A DNA stretch of 19,811 bases from Gallionella sp. (GCA_029850565.1 JARCRR010000196.1:1-19811), one strand, 5' to 3'. Counted from the stretch's first letter, positions 7,086-14,770 are shown. The notes: generated by a model from the sequence alone, not told the origin. Translations and numbers: made by a program.

Positions 7086-7091
7086 CCGCGC

Positions 7092-8885
7092 ATGCCTTCC
7101 ATCCAACTTCTCCCAGACCTCCTCATTAACCAGATCGCCGCCGGCGAAGTCATCGAACGCCCCGCTTCCGCCCTGAAAGAACTGCTGGAAAACAGCCTTG
7201 ATGCAGGCGCAACCGACATCGCGGTGACCTTGGAAAACGGCGGCATCAAGCTGCTGCGCGTGCGCGACAATGGCGGCGGTATCGCGGCGGAACAACTGCC
7301 GCTGGCACTGATGCGCCACGCCACCAGCAAGATCGCCTCGCTCGACGACTTGCAGCGTGTATCCAGCATGGGTTTCCGTGGCGAAGCATTGGCGAGTATG
7401 GCGGCGGTGGCGCAGGTCACCCTCACCAGCCGCACCGCTGAAGCGACACATGCATGGAAGATAGATGCGATGGACGGCACGCAAAGCGATGCCGTGCCCG
7501 CCGCCCATGCACACGGCACCAGCATCGAGATGCGCGAGCTATATTTCAACACCCCCGCGCGGCGCAAATTCCTCAAGAGTGAGAACACCGAATACGCGTG
7601 GTGCGAAGAGACGTTCAAACGCATCGCCTTGTCGCGGCCGGATGTGGCGTTCTCGTTGCAACACAACGGACGCACCGCTTGGCAACTCCCCAAGCAAGAC
7701 TTGGCGCAACGCATCACGGCCATCTTGGGTGCGGAGTTCGGTCAACATACTGTTCTCGTCGAACGCCAGATCGCCAACTTGCACCTGTACGGCATCGCCG
7801 CACTTCCCGCCTATTCCCGCTCCACCCGCGACGAACAATACTTCTTCATCAATGGTCGCTTCGTGCGCGACAAGGTGTTGATGCACGCCGTGCGTCAGGC
7901 CTACCAAGACATCCTGCACCACCAACGCCATCCCGCTTTCGTGCTGTTCCTGGAGATGCCGCCTGAGCTGGTGGATGTGAACGTGCACCCGGCCAAGAGC
8001 GAAGTGCGCTTCCGCGAGAGCCAAGGCATCCACCAGTTCGTGTTCCATGCGCTACAGGATGCCTTGAGTGCGACGATGGCTGAATCCGCTCCCGCCACTC
8101 AAACTGTAGGAGCGGCTTCAGCCGCGAACAATGATCGCCAGCAAGCTGGCTCCTACAACATCCAACAACGCATCCCTTTCGGCGCAGCACAACAGCAGGC
8201 GACCTATCGCCTGTGGGAATCGCAAACTTCGGAGAAGGGAGAAGGGTTAAGGGAAAAGGGGAACAGCAGTTCCGCTTTTGACTCTCCCCTTCCCGCAGTT
8301 GAACACCCGCTCGGCTTCGCCCTCGGCCAGCTCTCCGGCATCTACATCCTCGCGCAGAACCAGCAAGGCCTCATCGTGGTGGACATGCACGCCGCACATG
8401 AACGCATCGTGTACGAACGACTCAAGACCGCGTTCGACCAACGACAGATGCCGACACAACCGCTGCTCATCCCCGTGAGCTTCGCGGCAGACACCTTGGA
8501 TGTCGCCACCGTGGAAGACGAACAGAATGCGTTGCTGAGACTCGGCTTCGACATCGCCCCGCTCTCGCCCACCACCTTGGCCGTGCGCGCCATGCCAGCG
8601 ATGTTGAAACAATCCAAAGCTGAAGCCGCCGCCAAAGAAGTGCTGCACGAACTGCGCGACTTCGGCGCATCGCGCGCCCTAACCGAACGCCGCAACGAAC
8701 TGCTCGCCACCCTCGCCTGCCATTCCGCCGTGCGCGCCAACCAGCAACTCAGCATTCAAGAGATGAATTCCATCCTGCGCGAGATGGAACAGACCGAACG
8801 CGCCGACCAGTGCAACCACGGCAGGCCGACTTGGTTCCAGATCACGGTTGATGAGTTGGATGCGATGTTTATGCGCGGGAAATGA
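7092..8885 (+). CDS. mutL: DNA mismatch repair protein MutL
   Basis: A 597-residue mismatch repair protein that couples MutS mismatch recognition to downstream strand processing. The frame extends upstream, but MPSIQLLPDLLINQIAAGEV is the family's N terminus, so the start is at 7092. GHKL ATPase motifs are complete: ELLENSLDAGA, DNGGGI, HATSKI, GFRGEAL and HGTSIEMREL, then VDVNVHPAKSEVRF. The C-terminal dimer domain carries D431-M-H-A-x2-E-x4-E, a variant of the DQHA(X)2E(X)4E endonuclease motif with Met for Gln, and CNHGRPTW near 574. It is therefore probably the nicking type found in bacteria without MutH. The linker (about 335-430) contains translated repeat DNA (see separate entries). miaA follows 194 bp downstream, the order seen in many proteobacteria. 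Confidence 0.97.
   Translation: MPSIQLLPDLLINQIAAGEVIERPASALKELLENSLDAGATDIAVTLENGGIKLLRVRDNGGGIAAEQLPLALMRHATSKIASLDDLQRVSSMGFRGEALASMAAVAQVTLTSRTAEATHAWKIDAMDGTQSDAVPAAHAHGTSIEMRELYFNTPARRKFLKSENTEYAWCEETFKRIALSRPDVAFSLQHNGRTAWQLPKQDLAQRITAILGAEFGQHTVLVERQIANLHLYGIAALPAYSRSTRDEQYFFINGRFVRDKVLMHAVRQAYQDILHHQRHPAFVLFLEMPPELVDVNVHPAKSEVRFRESQGIHQFVFHALQDALSATMAESAPATQTVGAASAANNDRQQAGSYNIQQRIPFGAAQQQATYRLWESQTSEKGEGLREKGNSSSAFDSPLPAVEHPLGFALGQLSGIYILAQNQQGLIVVDMHAAHERIVYERLKTAFDQRQMPTQPLLIPVSFAADTLDVATVEDEQNALLRLGFDIAPLSPTTLAVRAMPAMLKQSKAEAAAKEVLHELRDFGASRALTERRNELLATLACHSAVRANQQLSIQEMNSILREMEQTERADQCNHGRPTWFQITVDELDAMFMRGK
8105..8157. repeat. REP-doublet (REPIN-like) element inside the mutL linker
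   Basis: The outer 9-bp inverted repeat TGTAGGAGC (8105-8113) and GCTCCTACA (8149-8157) encloses two perfect hairpins: GCGGCT-TC-AGCCGC (8112-8125) and GCCAGC-AA-GCTGGC (8137-8150). The GTAGGAGCGGCTTCAGCCGCGA type is a known kind of extragenic REP sequence in gammaproteobacteria such as Pseudomonas. Here it is read through in frame, encoding about 18 residues of the variable MutL linker. Confidence 0.8.
8231..8294. repeat. Second repeat-like stretch inside the mutL linker
   Basis: A purine-rich run (GGAGAAGGGAGAAGGG, then GGGAAAAGGGGA at 8251-8262) is matched by TCCCCTTCCC at 8285-8294, forming an imperfect hairpin. It resembles the CT/GA-rich hairpin at 13-34. In MutL it encodes a low-complexity segment (SEKGEGLREKGNSSSAF), consistent with a second in-frame insertion. 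Confidence 0.5.
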
Positions 8886-8895
8886 ACTCACTAGC

Positions 8896-9054
8896 CCGTC
8901 ATTCCGGCGTAGGCCGGAATCCAGTTAAAAAAATAAATCCCGAGAAGCGGAACAATAGATTTTGTCGCTGCGCGGGATATCTCTCTTTGCTGGATGGCCG
9001 TCCCTCGAAACCGCGGCCTTTGGCCTTGTTTTCCGGCCTACGCCGGAATGACGG
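8896..9054. repeat. MITE-like element with perfect 24-bp terminal inverted repeats
   Basis: The left arm (8896-8919, beginning CCGTCATTCCGGCGTAGGCC) is the exact reverse complement of the right arm (9031-9054). Each arm also folds on itself (ATTCCGGC/GCCGGAAT with a 4-base loop). The 111-bp interior has no coding sequence. Arms of the 'CGTCATTCCGGC...GCCGGAATCCAG' kind are widespread intergenic repeats in proteobacteria. It nearly fills the mutL-miaA gap. No clear target-site duplication is seen. Confidence 0.75.
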
Positions 9055-9079
9055 CATCTTTGAATGATGGTGATTTAAC

Positions 9080-10012
9080 GTGAGCAATTTACCTCCCGCC
9101 ATCTTCCTCATGGGCCCCACTGCCAGTGGCAAGACCGGTGTTGCAGTGGAACTGGCGCAGCGCCTGCCGGTGGAGCTCATCAGCGTCGATTCCGCGCTGG
9201 TGTTCCGCGACATGGACATTGGCACCGCCAAGCCGGATGCCGCCACCCTCACCCGCGCACCGCATCACCTCATCGACATCATCGACCCAACCGAAGCCTA
9301 TTCCGCTGCCGCGTTCCGCCACGATGCCTTGCGTCTGATGGCGGACATCACCGCGCGCGGCAAGATACCGCTGCTGGTCGGCGGCACCATGCTCTACTTC
9401 AAGGCGCTGCGCGAAGGCCTGAGCCCGTTGCCGCAAGCCGATGCCGCACTGCGCGAACAACTCGATGCCGAGATTACGCAGCACGGCATCGAATATCTGC
9501 ACGCCAAGCTCGCCGAGGTCGATGCCGAGACCGCCGCCCGCCTGCACGCCACCGACACGCAACGCATCCAGCGCGCGATGGAGATCTTTCTCGTCTCTGG
9601 CAAGCCGATGTCCGAACTCATCCAGCAGCAGGAGCAGGATCCGCTGCCCTACGACATCCTGCCCCTCGCGCTCATCCCCTCTGACCGCGCTGTGCTGCAC
9701 CAACGCATCGCGGTTCGATTCAAAGAGATGTTGAAGAATGGATTGGTAGATGAGTTACGAAGGTTGCGCGAAAAGTATCCGCTACATCGCGACATGACCT
9801 CGATGCGTTGCGTCGGCTACCGCCAAGCTTGGGAATTCATGGAGGGTGAAATTACAGAAGCAGCGTTAATGGAGAAAGGCATCGCCGCCACACGACAACT
9901 GGCCAAACGCCAGCTCACCTGGTTGCGCTCCACGCCGGACATCATTGAGTTGGATTGTCTGGCACCGAATCTGGAACAGGCTGTGTTCAACAAGCTTGAT
10001 CATTTGAAGTAG
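9080..10012 (+). CDS. miaA: tRNA dimethylallyltransferase MiaA
   Basis: A 310-residue enzyme that transfers a dimethylallyl group to A37 of tRNAs reading UNN codons, the first step toward ms2i6A. Visible marks: the P-loop GPTASGKT (about 12-19), DSALVFRDMDIGTAKP (family usually DSxxVYRGMDIGTAKP), APHHLIDIIDP, VGGTMLYFKAL, QRIQRAMEI, TSMRCVGYRQAWEF and ATRQLAKRQLTWLRS near the C terminus. Length is normal for the family. The start is a GTG at 9080 with only a weak ribosome site (TGATGGTGAT). The repeat element upstream may supply its promoter context or separate it from mutL. Confidence 0.97.
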   Translation: MSNLPPAIFLMGPTASGKTGVAVELAQRLPVELISVDSALVFRDMDIGTAKPDAATLTRAPHHLIDIIDPTEAYSAAAFRHDALRLMADITARGKIPLLVGGTMLYFKALREGLSPLPQADAALREQLDAEITQHGIEYLHAKLAEVDAETAARLHATDTQRIQRAMEIFLVSGKPMSELIQQQEQDPLPYDILPLALIPSDRAVLHQRIAVRFKEMLKNGLVDELRRLREKYPLHRDMTSMRCVGYRQAWEFMEGEITEAALMEKGIAATRQLAKRQLTWLRSTPDIIELDCLAPNLEQAVFNKLDHLK

Positions 10013-10056
10013 CTTGATTCGCAGCGCCGGAAGTTTCACCTTTACGGAGGTACGTC

Positions 10057-10569
10057 ATGACCACCTTGCAGGCCATCCAATCCGACATCACCCAACTGAA
10101 CGTCGATGCCATCGTCAATGCCGCGAATTCGTCGCTGCTGGGCGGGGGTGGTGTGGATGGCGCGATCCATCGCGCGGCAGGCCCTGAACTGCTGCAAGAA
10201 TGCCGCATGCTGGGCGGCTGCCAGACGGGACAGGCAAAGCTCACGCGTGGCTACAAGTTACCTTCGAAGTACGTCATTCACACCGTGGGGCCAGTATGGC
10301 AAGGCGGGACGCAAAATGAATCAAAGCTGCTGGCCTCCTGCTATCGCGAGAGCCTGTCTCTTGCCGCCACACACAAGCTCGCCAGCATCGCCTTCCCTTG
10401 TATCAGCACGGGCGTCTATGGCTATCCGGTGGATCGGGCGGCCGATGTGGCGATCACCGCGGTGCGCGATTTCCTGCGTATGCCCTGCTCGCTGCAGGAA
10501 GTGGTCTTCTGCTGCCATTCGGCGAGCGATCTGGCGCTGTACCAATCAAGACTTGCCCACATGGAATGA
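10057..10569 (+). CDS. Macro-domain O-acetyl-ADP-ribose deacetylase (YmdB-like)
   Basis: A 170-residue single macro domain that binds ADP-ribose and, in this family, hydrolyses O-acetyl-ADP-ribose or removes ADP-ribose from proteins. Key stretches: VDAIVNAANSSLLGGGGVDG (about 13-32), AIHRAAGPELLQEC, GQAKLTRGYKLPSKYVIHTVGP, and IAFPCISTGVYGYPVDRAADVA with the phosphate-binding loop STGVYGYP. The catalytic Asn/Asp region NAAN and GGGVDG is intact. A GGAGG site precedes the ATG. It lies 44 bp after miaA and could be co-transcribed with it. Confidence 0.93.
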   Translation: MTTLQAIQSDITQLNVDAIVNAANSSLLGGGGVDGAIHRAAGPELLQECRMLGGCQTGQAKLTRGYKLPSKYVIHTVGPVWQGGTQNESKLLASCYRESLSLAATHKLASIAFPCISTGVYGYPVDRAADVAITAVRDFLRMPCSLQEVVFCCHSASDLALYQSRLAHME

Positions 10570-10608
10570 CCTGACTGCACGTCCGTATTTCCGCACAGTG
10601 TTTTGCAC

Positions 10609-10614
10609 TATGAT
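10609..10614 (+). promoter_or_regulatory. Possible -10 box for the DUF302 gene
   Basis: TATGAT (5 of 6 to consensus) lies 29 bases before the DUF302 start, in the 74-bp gap after the macro-domain gene. The -35 region is poor (ATTTCC at 17 bases). It is offered as a candidate only. Confidence 0.3.
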
Positions 10615-10643
10615 GGTCGCTCAATTCATTCCGGAGATCAGCC

Positions 10644-11033
10644 ATGACCAGTATCAACTTCAAACGCGAAATCGCCGACACTTTTGACCGCGCCATCGAA
10701 CGCGCCACCAAGGCGCTGGGCGCTGAAGGCTTCGGCGTCCTCACCCGCATCGACATGCACAGCAAGATCAAGGAGAAGACCGGCAAGGACATTGTCCCCA
10801 CCGTGATCCTCGGCGCATGCAATCCCAATCTGGCGTACGAGGCCTATACCGCCAACAGCGATGTGGCCAGCCTGTTGCCATGCAACGCGGTGATACGCGA
10901 AATCGCGCCGGGCAAGGTTTCGCTCGAATTCGCCAAACCGACAGGGATGATGAAGATTTTAGGTGATGCCAAACTGACTGCTTTGGCTGGTGAGGCGGAT
11001 GCCAAGATCGAGCGCGCGTTGGCGAACGTCTGA
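10644..11033 (+). CDS. DUF302 family protein
   Basis: A 129-residue soluble protein with no signal peptide. The DUF302 pattern is clear: an N-terminal helix (FDRAIERATKALGAEGFGVLTRIDMHSKIKEKTG), then PTVILGACNPNLAYEAYTANSDVASLLPCNAVIREIAPGKVSLEF, and a C-terminal helix. The cysteines in GAC and LPC are typical of the family. The molecular function of DUF302 proteins is not established; structures show a small dimeric alpha/beta fold. A GGAG ribosome site sits about 9 bases before the ATG. Confidence 0.9.
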   Translation: MTSINFKREIADTFDRAIERATKALGAEGFGVLTRIDMHSKIKEKTGKDIVPTVILGACNPNLAYEAYTANSDVASLLPCNAVIREIAPGKVSLEFAKPTGMMKILGDAKLTALAGEADAKIERALANV

Positions 11034-11048
11034 AGGCCTGAAAGCCTT

Positions 11049-11067
11049 AGCGCGTATATTGCGCGCT
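11049..11067. terminator. Weak hairpin between convergent DUF302 and hemerythrin genes
   Basis: A 6-bp stem AGCGCG/CGCGCT with a 7-base loop, preceded by a smaller stem AAGGC/GCCTT (11033-11048 area). There is no proper T-tract. It sits in the 59-bp gap between convergent genes, where a two-way terminator is expected. Confidence 0.35.
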
Positions 11068-11092
11068 CATTATTGCGTATCGGCCGCGAGAG

Positions 11093-11581
11093 CTAGGAAG
11101 ATTGTCTTGGCTCTCCGTCCGCGCACTTCACACTGCATTCGTCGGTAATTCGTTCGCCACCCGACGCGCAACAATAGTCGCGGTATTTCATGTCTTCATT
11201 CAGTATGTGTTCGATCAATGCTTGCTTCACCTTTAGCCCGGCGTCGATCCATTCATACTCCGCCATGCCGTGCAGTCCCGCCATGATTTCGCGCAATGCC
11301 AACGTGATCCGGGCATGGTTCTTTGCATGTTCCCTCGCCAGCGGGTAACCCCACGCTTTGAGCAACACCTCTTCATGCGCAAAGTGTGCCGCCGCATCGG
11401 CCAGAATAGCCTGCATGCACCGCTTGATCTCCTCCAGTTCCATGCGGGCGATGATGGACTCGTTCAGTTCGCTAACAAGCTGAATGAAGTGCTGATGCTC
11501 GGCATCGATCTCCGGGATGCCCACGCTCATCGCATCACTCCATTCCAGCCGCCATGGTGATGGCTCATCTTGATATGACAT
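11093..11581 (-). CDS. Bacteriohemerythrin with Cys-rich C-terminal tail
   Basis: The frame is open to 11614, but the ATG at 11581 with AAGGAG upstream starts the typical sequence (MSYQDEPSPWRLEWSDAMSVGI), giving 162 residues. All seven diiron ligands of the hemerythrin fold can be placed: H29, H66, E70, H85, H89, H125 and D130. Such proteins bind O2 reversibly for storage, delivery or sensing. The last 27 residues hold four cysteines (CC, then C-x3-C ten residues later), which is unusual and could bind metal or form disulfides. The start overlaps the end of the HD-GYP gene by 17 bp, so translation is probably coupled and the two likely act together. Confidence 0.92.
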   Translation of the reverse strand: MSYQDEPSPWRLEWSDAMSVGIPEIDAEHQHFIQLVSELNESIIARMELEEIKRCMQAILADAAAHFAHEEVLLKAWGYPLAREHAKNHARITLALREIMAGLHGMAEYEWIDAGLKVKQALIEHILNEDMKYRDYCCASGGERITDECSVKCADGEPRQSS

Positions 11582-13634
11582 ATCCTTGCTCCTTGAACAG
11601 AGCCACACAGGCATCTACCGCTTGCGTATCGTAATGCGTACCCCGCCTGCGGCCGATCTCCTCCAGCGCCGCGTCGATGCCCAGCCCCGGACGATAGGGG
11701 CGGTGCGATGACATCGCCTCGACCACATCGGCCACGCTCAGAATGCGTGCCTCCATAATGATCTGCTCACCCTTGAGCCCTTGCGGATAGCCGGAACCAT
11801 CCAGCCGTTCATGGTGCTGAAACACCATCTGTGCGATCGGCCAAGAGAAGTCGACGTCTTTCAGGATGTCGTAACCCGCCTGCGGATGCACCTTGATCAA
11901 ACTGAATTCGATATCAGTGATCCTGCCCGGCTTGCTGAGTATCTCGGACGGAATGTTTATTTTTCCCACATCGTGCACCATGCCGGCAAGATGGATGGCA
12001 TGTATCTGTTCATCGGGCAGCCCCATTTGTTTGGCGATGGCAGCAGCCAGATCGGCGACTCGTGATTCATGTCCGGCAGTATAGGGGTCGCGCATTTCCA
12101 CGATGGTGGCGATCGCGCGCACGGTATCTTCCAGATTGTCTTTCAGTTGCACCACCTGCCGCTTGTTTTGCTCCAGTGCAAGATCGCGCTCATGGCGTAC
12201 ATGCAAGGTTCTTACTCCAAATGCCAAGTCCCCCGCCATCTCTTCAAGCAAGTCTATTTCGCTGGGGGTAAATGTATTCAACTCATTGGAATACACGAGC
12301 ATCGTACCGAATGTTTTGTTATCGCTATCCTTCAACGGCAATGCGATGCTGGACAGATACCCGAGTTTCAGTGCTTCTTCGCACCAAGGTGAATAATGCG
12401 GGTCGTTGGCGATATCCTGACACAACTGCGTTGTACCGCTGCGGACAGCGCGTCCACTCGGCCCCATGCCACGTTGGTTATCCTCCGACCAACTGGGCTG
12501 CATGGTGTCTGGATAGCCGCCGTTACTGCTGGCATGCGCCATTATCTTGATGGTCTTGCTCTCGTCGTGTTGAGCGTAGCCCACCCAGGCCAGCATATAG
12601 CCTCGTTGATGGACGATGGCCTGACAAATGGACTGTAGCAATTCTTGCTCATTATCGGTTCGCACCAGAGTGCGGTTCACCGCACTCAGCGTAGTAAGCG
12701 CGCGATTGGCGTGTTGCCTCGCAAATTCAGTCCGTTTGAGTTCAGTGATATCTTTTGCAAAGCTGATGGTACCGATCACCGCCCCATCCTTGAATATCGG
12801 GCTGGCATTGACAGAGAGATTCAATATTTCCCCGTCTGCTTTCCTGCCGCGAACTTCATAATGGATCTTTTCTCCCTGCATGATCTTTGTGTGAATCCCC
12901 AAGACCATAGGCAGGTCATCTTCAACGACTAGCGGTGCAAACGATTTTCCCAACCACTCTTCGATAGGGCGACCCGTAGTATCCGACGCCTGCTTATTGA
13001 TAAAGGTAAACATGCCATCCGCCGACAAAGTCCATATCATGTCGTTGGAATTTTCGATTATCGTCCTGTACCGGTCTTCACCGCTTCGAAGCGCATCCTC
13101 CACCCGCTTGCGCTCGGTGACGTCTTCGAGGATGTGTGCAGAATGGAGATAGCCCCCCTCTTCGTCATGCACGGAGAATGCACGCAAGCGATAGATGACG
13201 TCGCCGACTGCCATTTCCTCTTCATCGGATGCGTCATCTGCTTTTTCCATCACCCGCAAACAGCAGGCTAGTGGTACGCCGGTCTTCGGGAAAATCTCGT
13301 AATAGGGACGGCCGATGATCTGCTTGAATGGAATCCCGGCGCAGCGCTGGTAAGCCTTGTTGCAACGCAGGATGCGGAACTGTTTATCGTGCAGGAAGAT
13401 GGGGTCTTCCACCACATCCAGCGCGGCCATCCATTCCCGATGGGCATCTTCGATTTTCTTGCGCGCTTCCCCCAGGTCTTCCAGCATGGACATCAGAGCA
13501 CTGCGATTTGCTTCAAGTTCTTTGGTAACTGCCTGATGCTCCGCATCATGACGTTCGCAACGCGATCGCGCCTCGGCCAGCGCACGCTGCGCTGCATCCA
13601 ATTCCTGGTGCAGATCTTTCGGAGAGTCGCTCAT
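11565..13634 (-). CDS. PAS-PAS-GAF-HD-GYP c-di-GMP phosphodiesterase
   Basis: A 689-residue cytoplasmic signalling protein. Order: an N-terminal coiled coil (about 5-65), PAS 1 (about 66-175, AALDVVEDPIFLHDKQFRIL to ILEDVTERKR), PAS 2 (about 185-300, ending ISFAKDITELKRTE), a GAF domain (about 325-470) and an HD-GYP domain (about 490-689). The HD-GYP core is intact: AGHESRVADLA, HDVGKINIP, HHERLDGSGYPQGLKGEQI and ILSVADVVEAMSSHRPYRP. It should therefore hydrolyse c-di-GMP. PAS 1 contains CRVMEK just after a CC pair (LACCLRV). There are no membrane segments. It overlaps the downstream hemerythrin gene. The ribosome site is weak. Confidence 0.93.
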   Translation of the reverse strand: MSDSPKDLHQELDAAQRALAEARSRCERHDAEHQAVTKELEANRSALMSMLEDLGEARKKIEDAHREWMAALDVVEDPIFLHDKQFRILRCNKAYQRCAGIPFKQIIGRPYYEIFPKTGVPLACCLRVMEKADDASDEEEMAVGDVIYRLRAFSVHDEEGGYLHSAHILEDVTERKRVEDALRSGEDRYRTIIENSNDMIWTLSADGMFTFINKQASDTTGRPIEEWLGKSFAPLVVEDDLPMVLGIHTKIMQGEKIHYEVRGRKADGEILNLSVNASPIFKDGAVIGTISFAKDITELKRTEFARQHANRALTTLSAVNRTLVRTDNEQELLQSICQAIVHQRGYMLAWVGYAQHDESKTIKIMAHASSNGGYPDTMQPSWSEDNQRGMGPSGRAVRSGTTQLCQDIANDPHYSPWCEEALKLGYLSSIALPLKDSDNKTFGTMLVYSNELNTFTPSEIDLLEEMAGDLAFGVRTLHVRHERDLALEQNKRQVVQLKDNLEDTVRAIATIVEMRDPYTAGHESRVADLAAAIAKQMGLPDEQIHAIHLAGMVHDVGKINIPSEILSKPGRITDIEFSLIKVHPQAGYDILKDVDFSWPIAQMVFQHHERLDGSGYPQGLKGEQIIMEARILSVADVVEAMSSHRPYRPGLGIDAALEEIGRRRGTHYDTQAVDACVALFKEQGYVISR

Positions 13635-13715
13635 GGCTGCAGCCTATCTGGTTTTGTGCATCAGAAAACCAAGGTTGTATCTCATACTTCACATCGAGTG
13701 CGGCCTGATACATTG

Positions 13716-13731
13716 CGGGCTACGCAGCCCG
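13716..13731. repeat. REP-like hairpin
   Basis: CGGGCT-ACGC-AGCCCG forms a perfect 6-bp stem within TTGCGGGCTACGCAGCCCGA, a style common in dispersed extragenic repeats. It lies 80 bases upstream of the HD-GYP start and could also act as a leader hairpin. Confidence 0.45.
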
Positions 13732-13851
13732 ACAACAGGGTTGGCTGGAGATGATACTGTCGCCTCAATCGTGGCTCTTTGATAGAACCCGAGTCAGCCC
13801 AACTCCTTGGCGAAAGTATAGGCACAACCACCTGAAAATAAAAAGGGAAAT

Positions 13852-13892
13852 AAAGGCCTATATATTTTCCCTAAAAGGTCTATATATTTTCC
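13852..13892. repeat. Two 19-bp direct repeats with 22-bp period
   Basis: AAAGGCCTATATATTTTCC (13852-13870) and AAAGGTCTATATATTTTCC (13874-13892) differ by one base and are separated by CTA. The 22-bp spacing is two helical turns, placing both on the same DNA face, as expected for paired regulator sites. It lies about 220 bases upstream of the HD-GYP gene. Confidence 0.6.
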
Positions 13893-13984
13893 GACGGGCC
13901 GGTTTGAAAGAACAACCGAGAAAGATAGAGCGGACATTACAAGATGTCTGCATAGCGTAGACCGTTTTCGCTCGAGATGAGCCT

Positions 13985-14770
13985 TTAGCCTTTATTTCCG
14001 AACAAGCGTATCAACCCCGATGCGGAAGTTCCCACGGCGATCAATGCCAGGAGTATCTGGAACGGAATGGTCGTCGCGAATTCTTCGGTATCGCGGAAGA
14101 TGACCCAGATCGCGATACTCAACAACAGGACTGCGGCGACACGCTGAAAGTTGTCACTCAGGCCGATCGGGTAGCGCGAACTTACCCAAGCGCCCGCCAC
14201 TGCAGCAAGCCAGCCACCGAAAGCGCCGCCCAATACGTCAAGCGGCCAATGCACCCCGCAGGCGATGCGTGAGACACCGATCAGGATCGCCAGCGTCAGC
14301 AAGCCCAACTTGATTACGAATGGAAACCTCTGCAGACACAGCACACCGACGATCACGAAGATGGTGGTGGTATGGCCCGACGGGAACGCGTTCCCCAAGA
14401 ACAGGTTGCCGATGGTGTGGAACTGACTCATGTCCAGCACAGCGGGAGGACGCATCACCCCCAAGGGGGATTTAAGGCTCTGCGTCCACAGGATGGCGAA
14501 CAATGCTGCGACAAAGAAATGCCAGACCACCTGCGGTCTACGCCCGCAGAACGGGAGTATCAACAGGATCGCCACCATATCCGCGATCACCGTCACGTGG
14601 CTCCAGAAAGTGTCGCTCAAGAGTGACGTTGCATGATTCAGTGCCAGGAAGACCTGCGTGTTGGCATCGAATATCCATAGCAATAACATCGACACTATCG
14701 ACACCAGCGGCACACCCCAACGCCATGCGTTGAGGTGAGGTATGCAATCGATCGAGATGTCTTTACTCAT
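13985..14770 (-). CDS. PAP2-superfamily membrane phosphatase
   Basis: A 261-residue protein with about six hydrophobic segments. The three PAP2 phosphatase motifs are intact: K-x6-R-P (KSPLGVMRP), P-S-G-H (NAFPSGHTTT) and S-R-x5-H-x3-D (SRIACGVHWPLD). Such enzymes remove phosphate from lipid phosphates on the periplasmic face, for example undecaprenyl diphosphate, lipid A or phosphatidylglycerol phosphate. The ATG overlaps the stop of the glycosyltransferase gene by 8 bp (ATGAGTAA), so it is co-translated with it. Context suggests recycling of the lipid carrier or trimming of lipid A during sugar modification (inference). Confidence 0.9.
   Translation of the reverse strand: MSKDISIDCIPHLNAWRWGVPLVSIVSMLLLWIFDANTQVFLALNHATSLLSDTFWSHVTVIADMVAILLILPFCGRRPQVVWHFFVAALFAILWTQSLKSPLGVMRPPAVLDMSQFHTIGNLFLGNAFPSGHTTTIFVIVGVLCLQRFPFVIKLGLLTLAILIGVSRIACGVHWPLDVLGGAFGGWLAAVAGAWVSSRYPIGLSDNFQRVAAVLLLSIAIWVIFRDTEEFATTIPFQILLALIAVGTSASGLIRLFGNKG

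Larger units (their letters stand above)
13635..13984. other. 350-bp intergenic region upstream of the HD-GYP gene
   Basis: No convincing gene is present; small open frames here have no ribosome site or recognisable product. It holds a REP-like hairpin (13716-13731) and a pair of 19-bp direct repeats (13852-13892), both listed separately. The right end is AT-rich and lies after the PAP2 gene, so it must contain the HD-GYP promoter. Confidence 0.6.

Noticed and set aside
7032..7091. Upstream extension of the mutL frame by 20 codons
   Set aside because: The extension covers the palindrome and the TATAAT box, and the family N terminus begins at the ATG at 7092.
7059..7723. Long minus-strand open frames opposite mutL (151 and 214 codons)
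   Set aside because: They are mirror frames of a GC-rich gene with intact MutL motifs; they have no ribosome sites and their translations are low-complexity Ser/Arg-rich.
9089..9703. 204-codon minus-strand frame opposite miaA
   Set aside because: It lies wholly antisense to miaA, which has all family motifs; the mirror frame has no recognisable domain.
13852..13892. CRISPR array
   Set aside because: Only two repeats with a 3-bp gap; no spacers and no cas genes.
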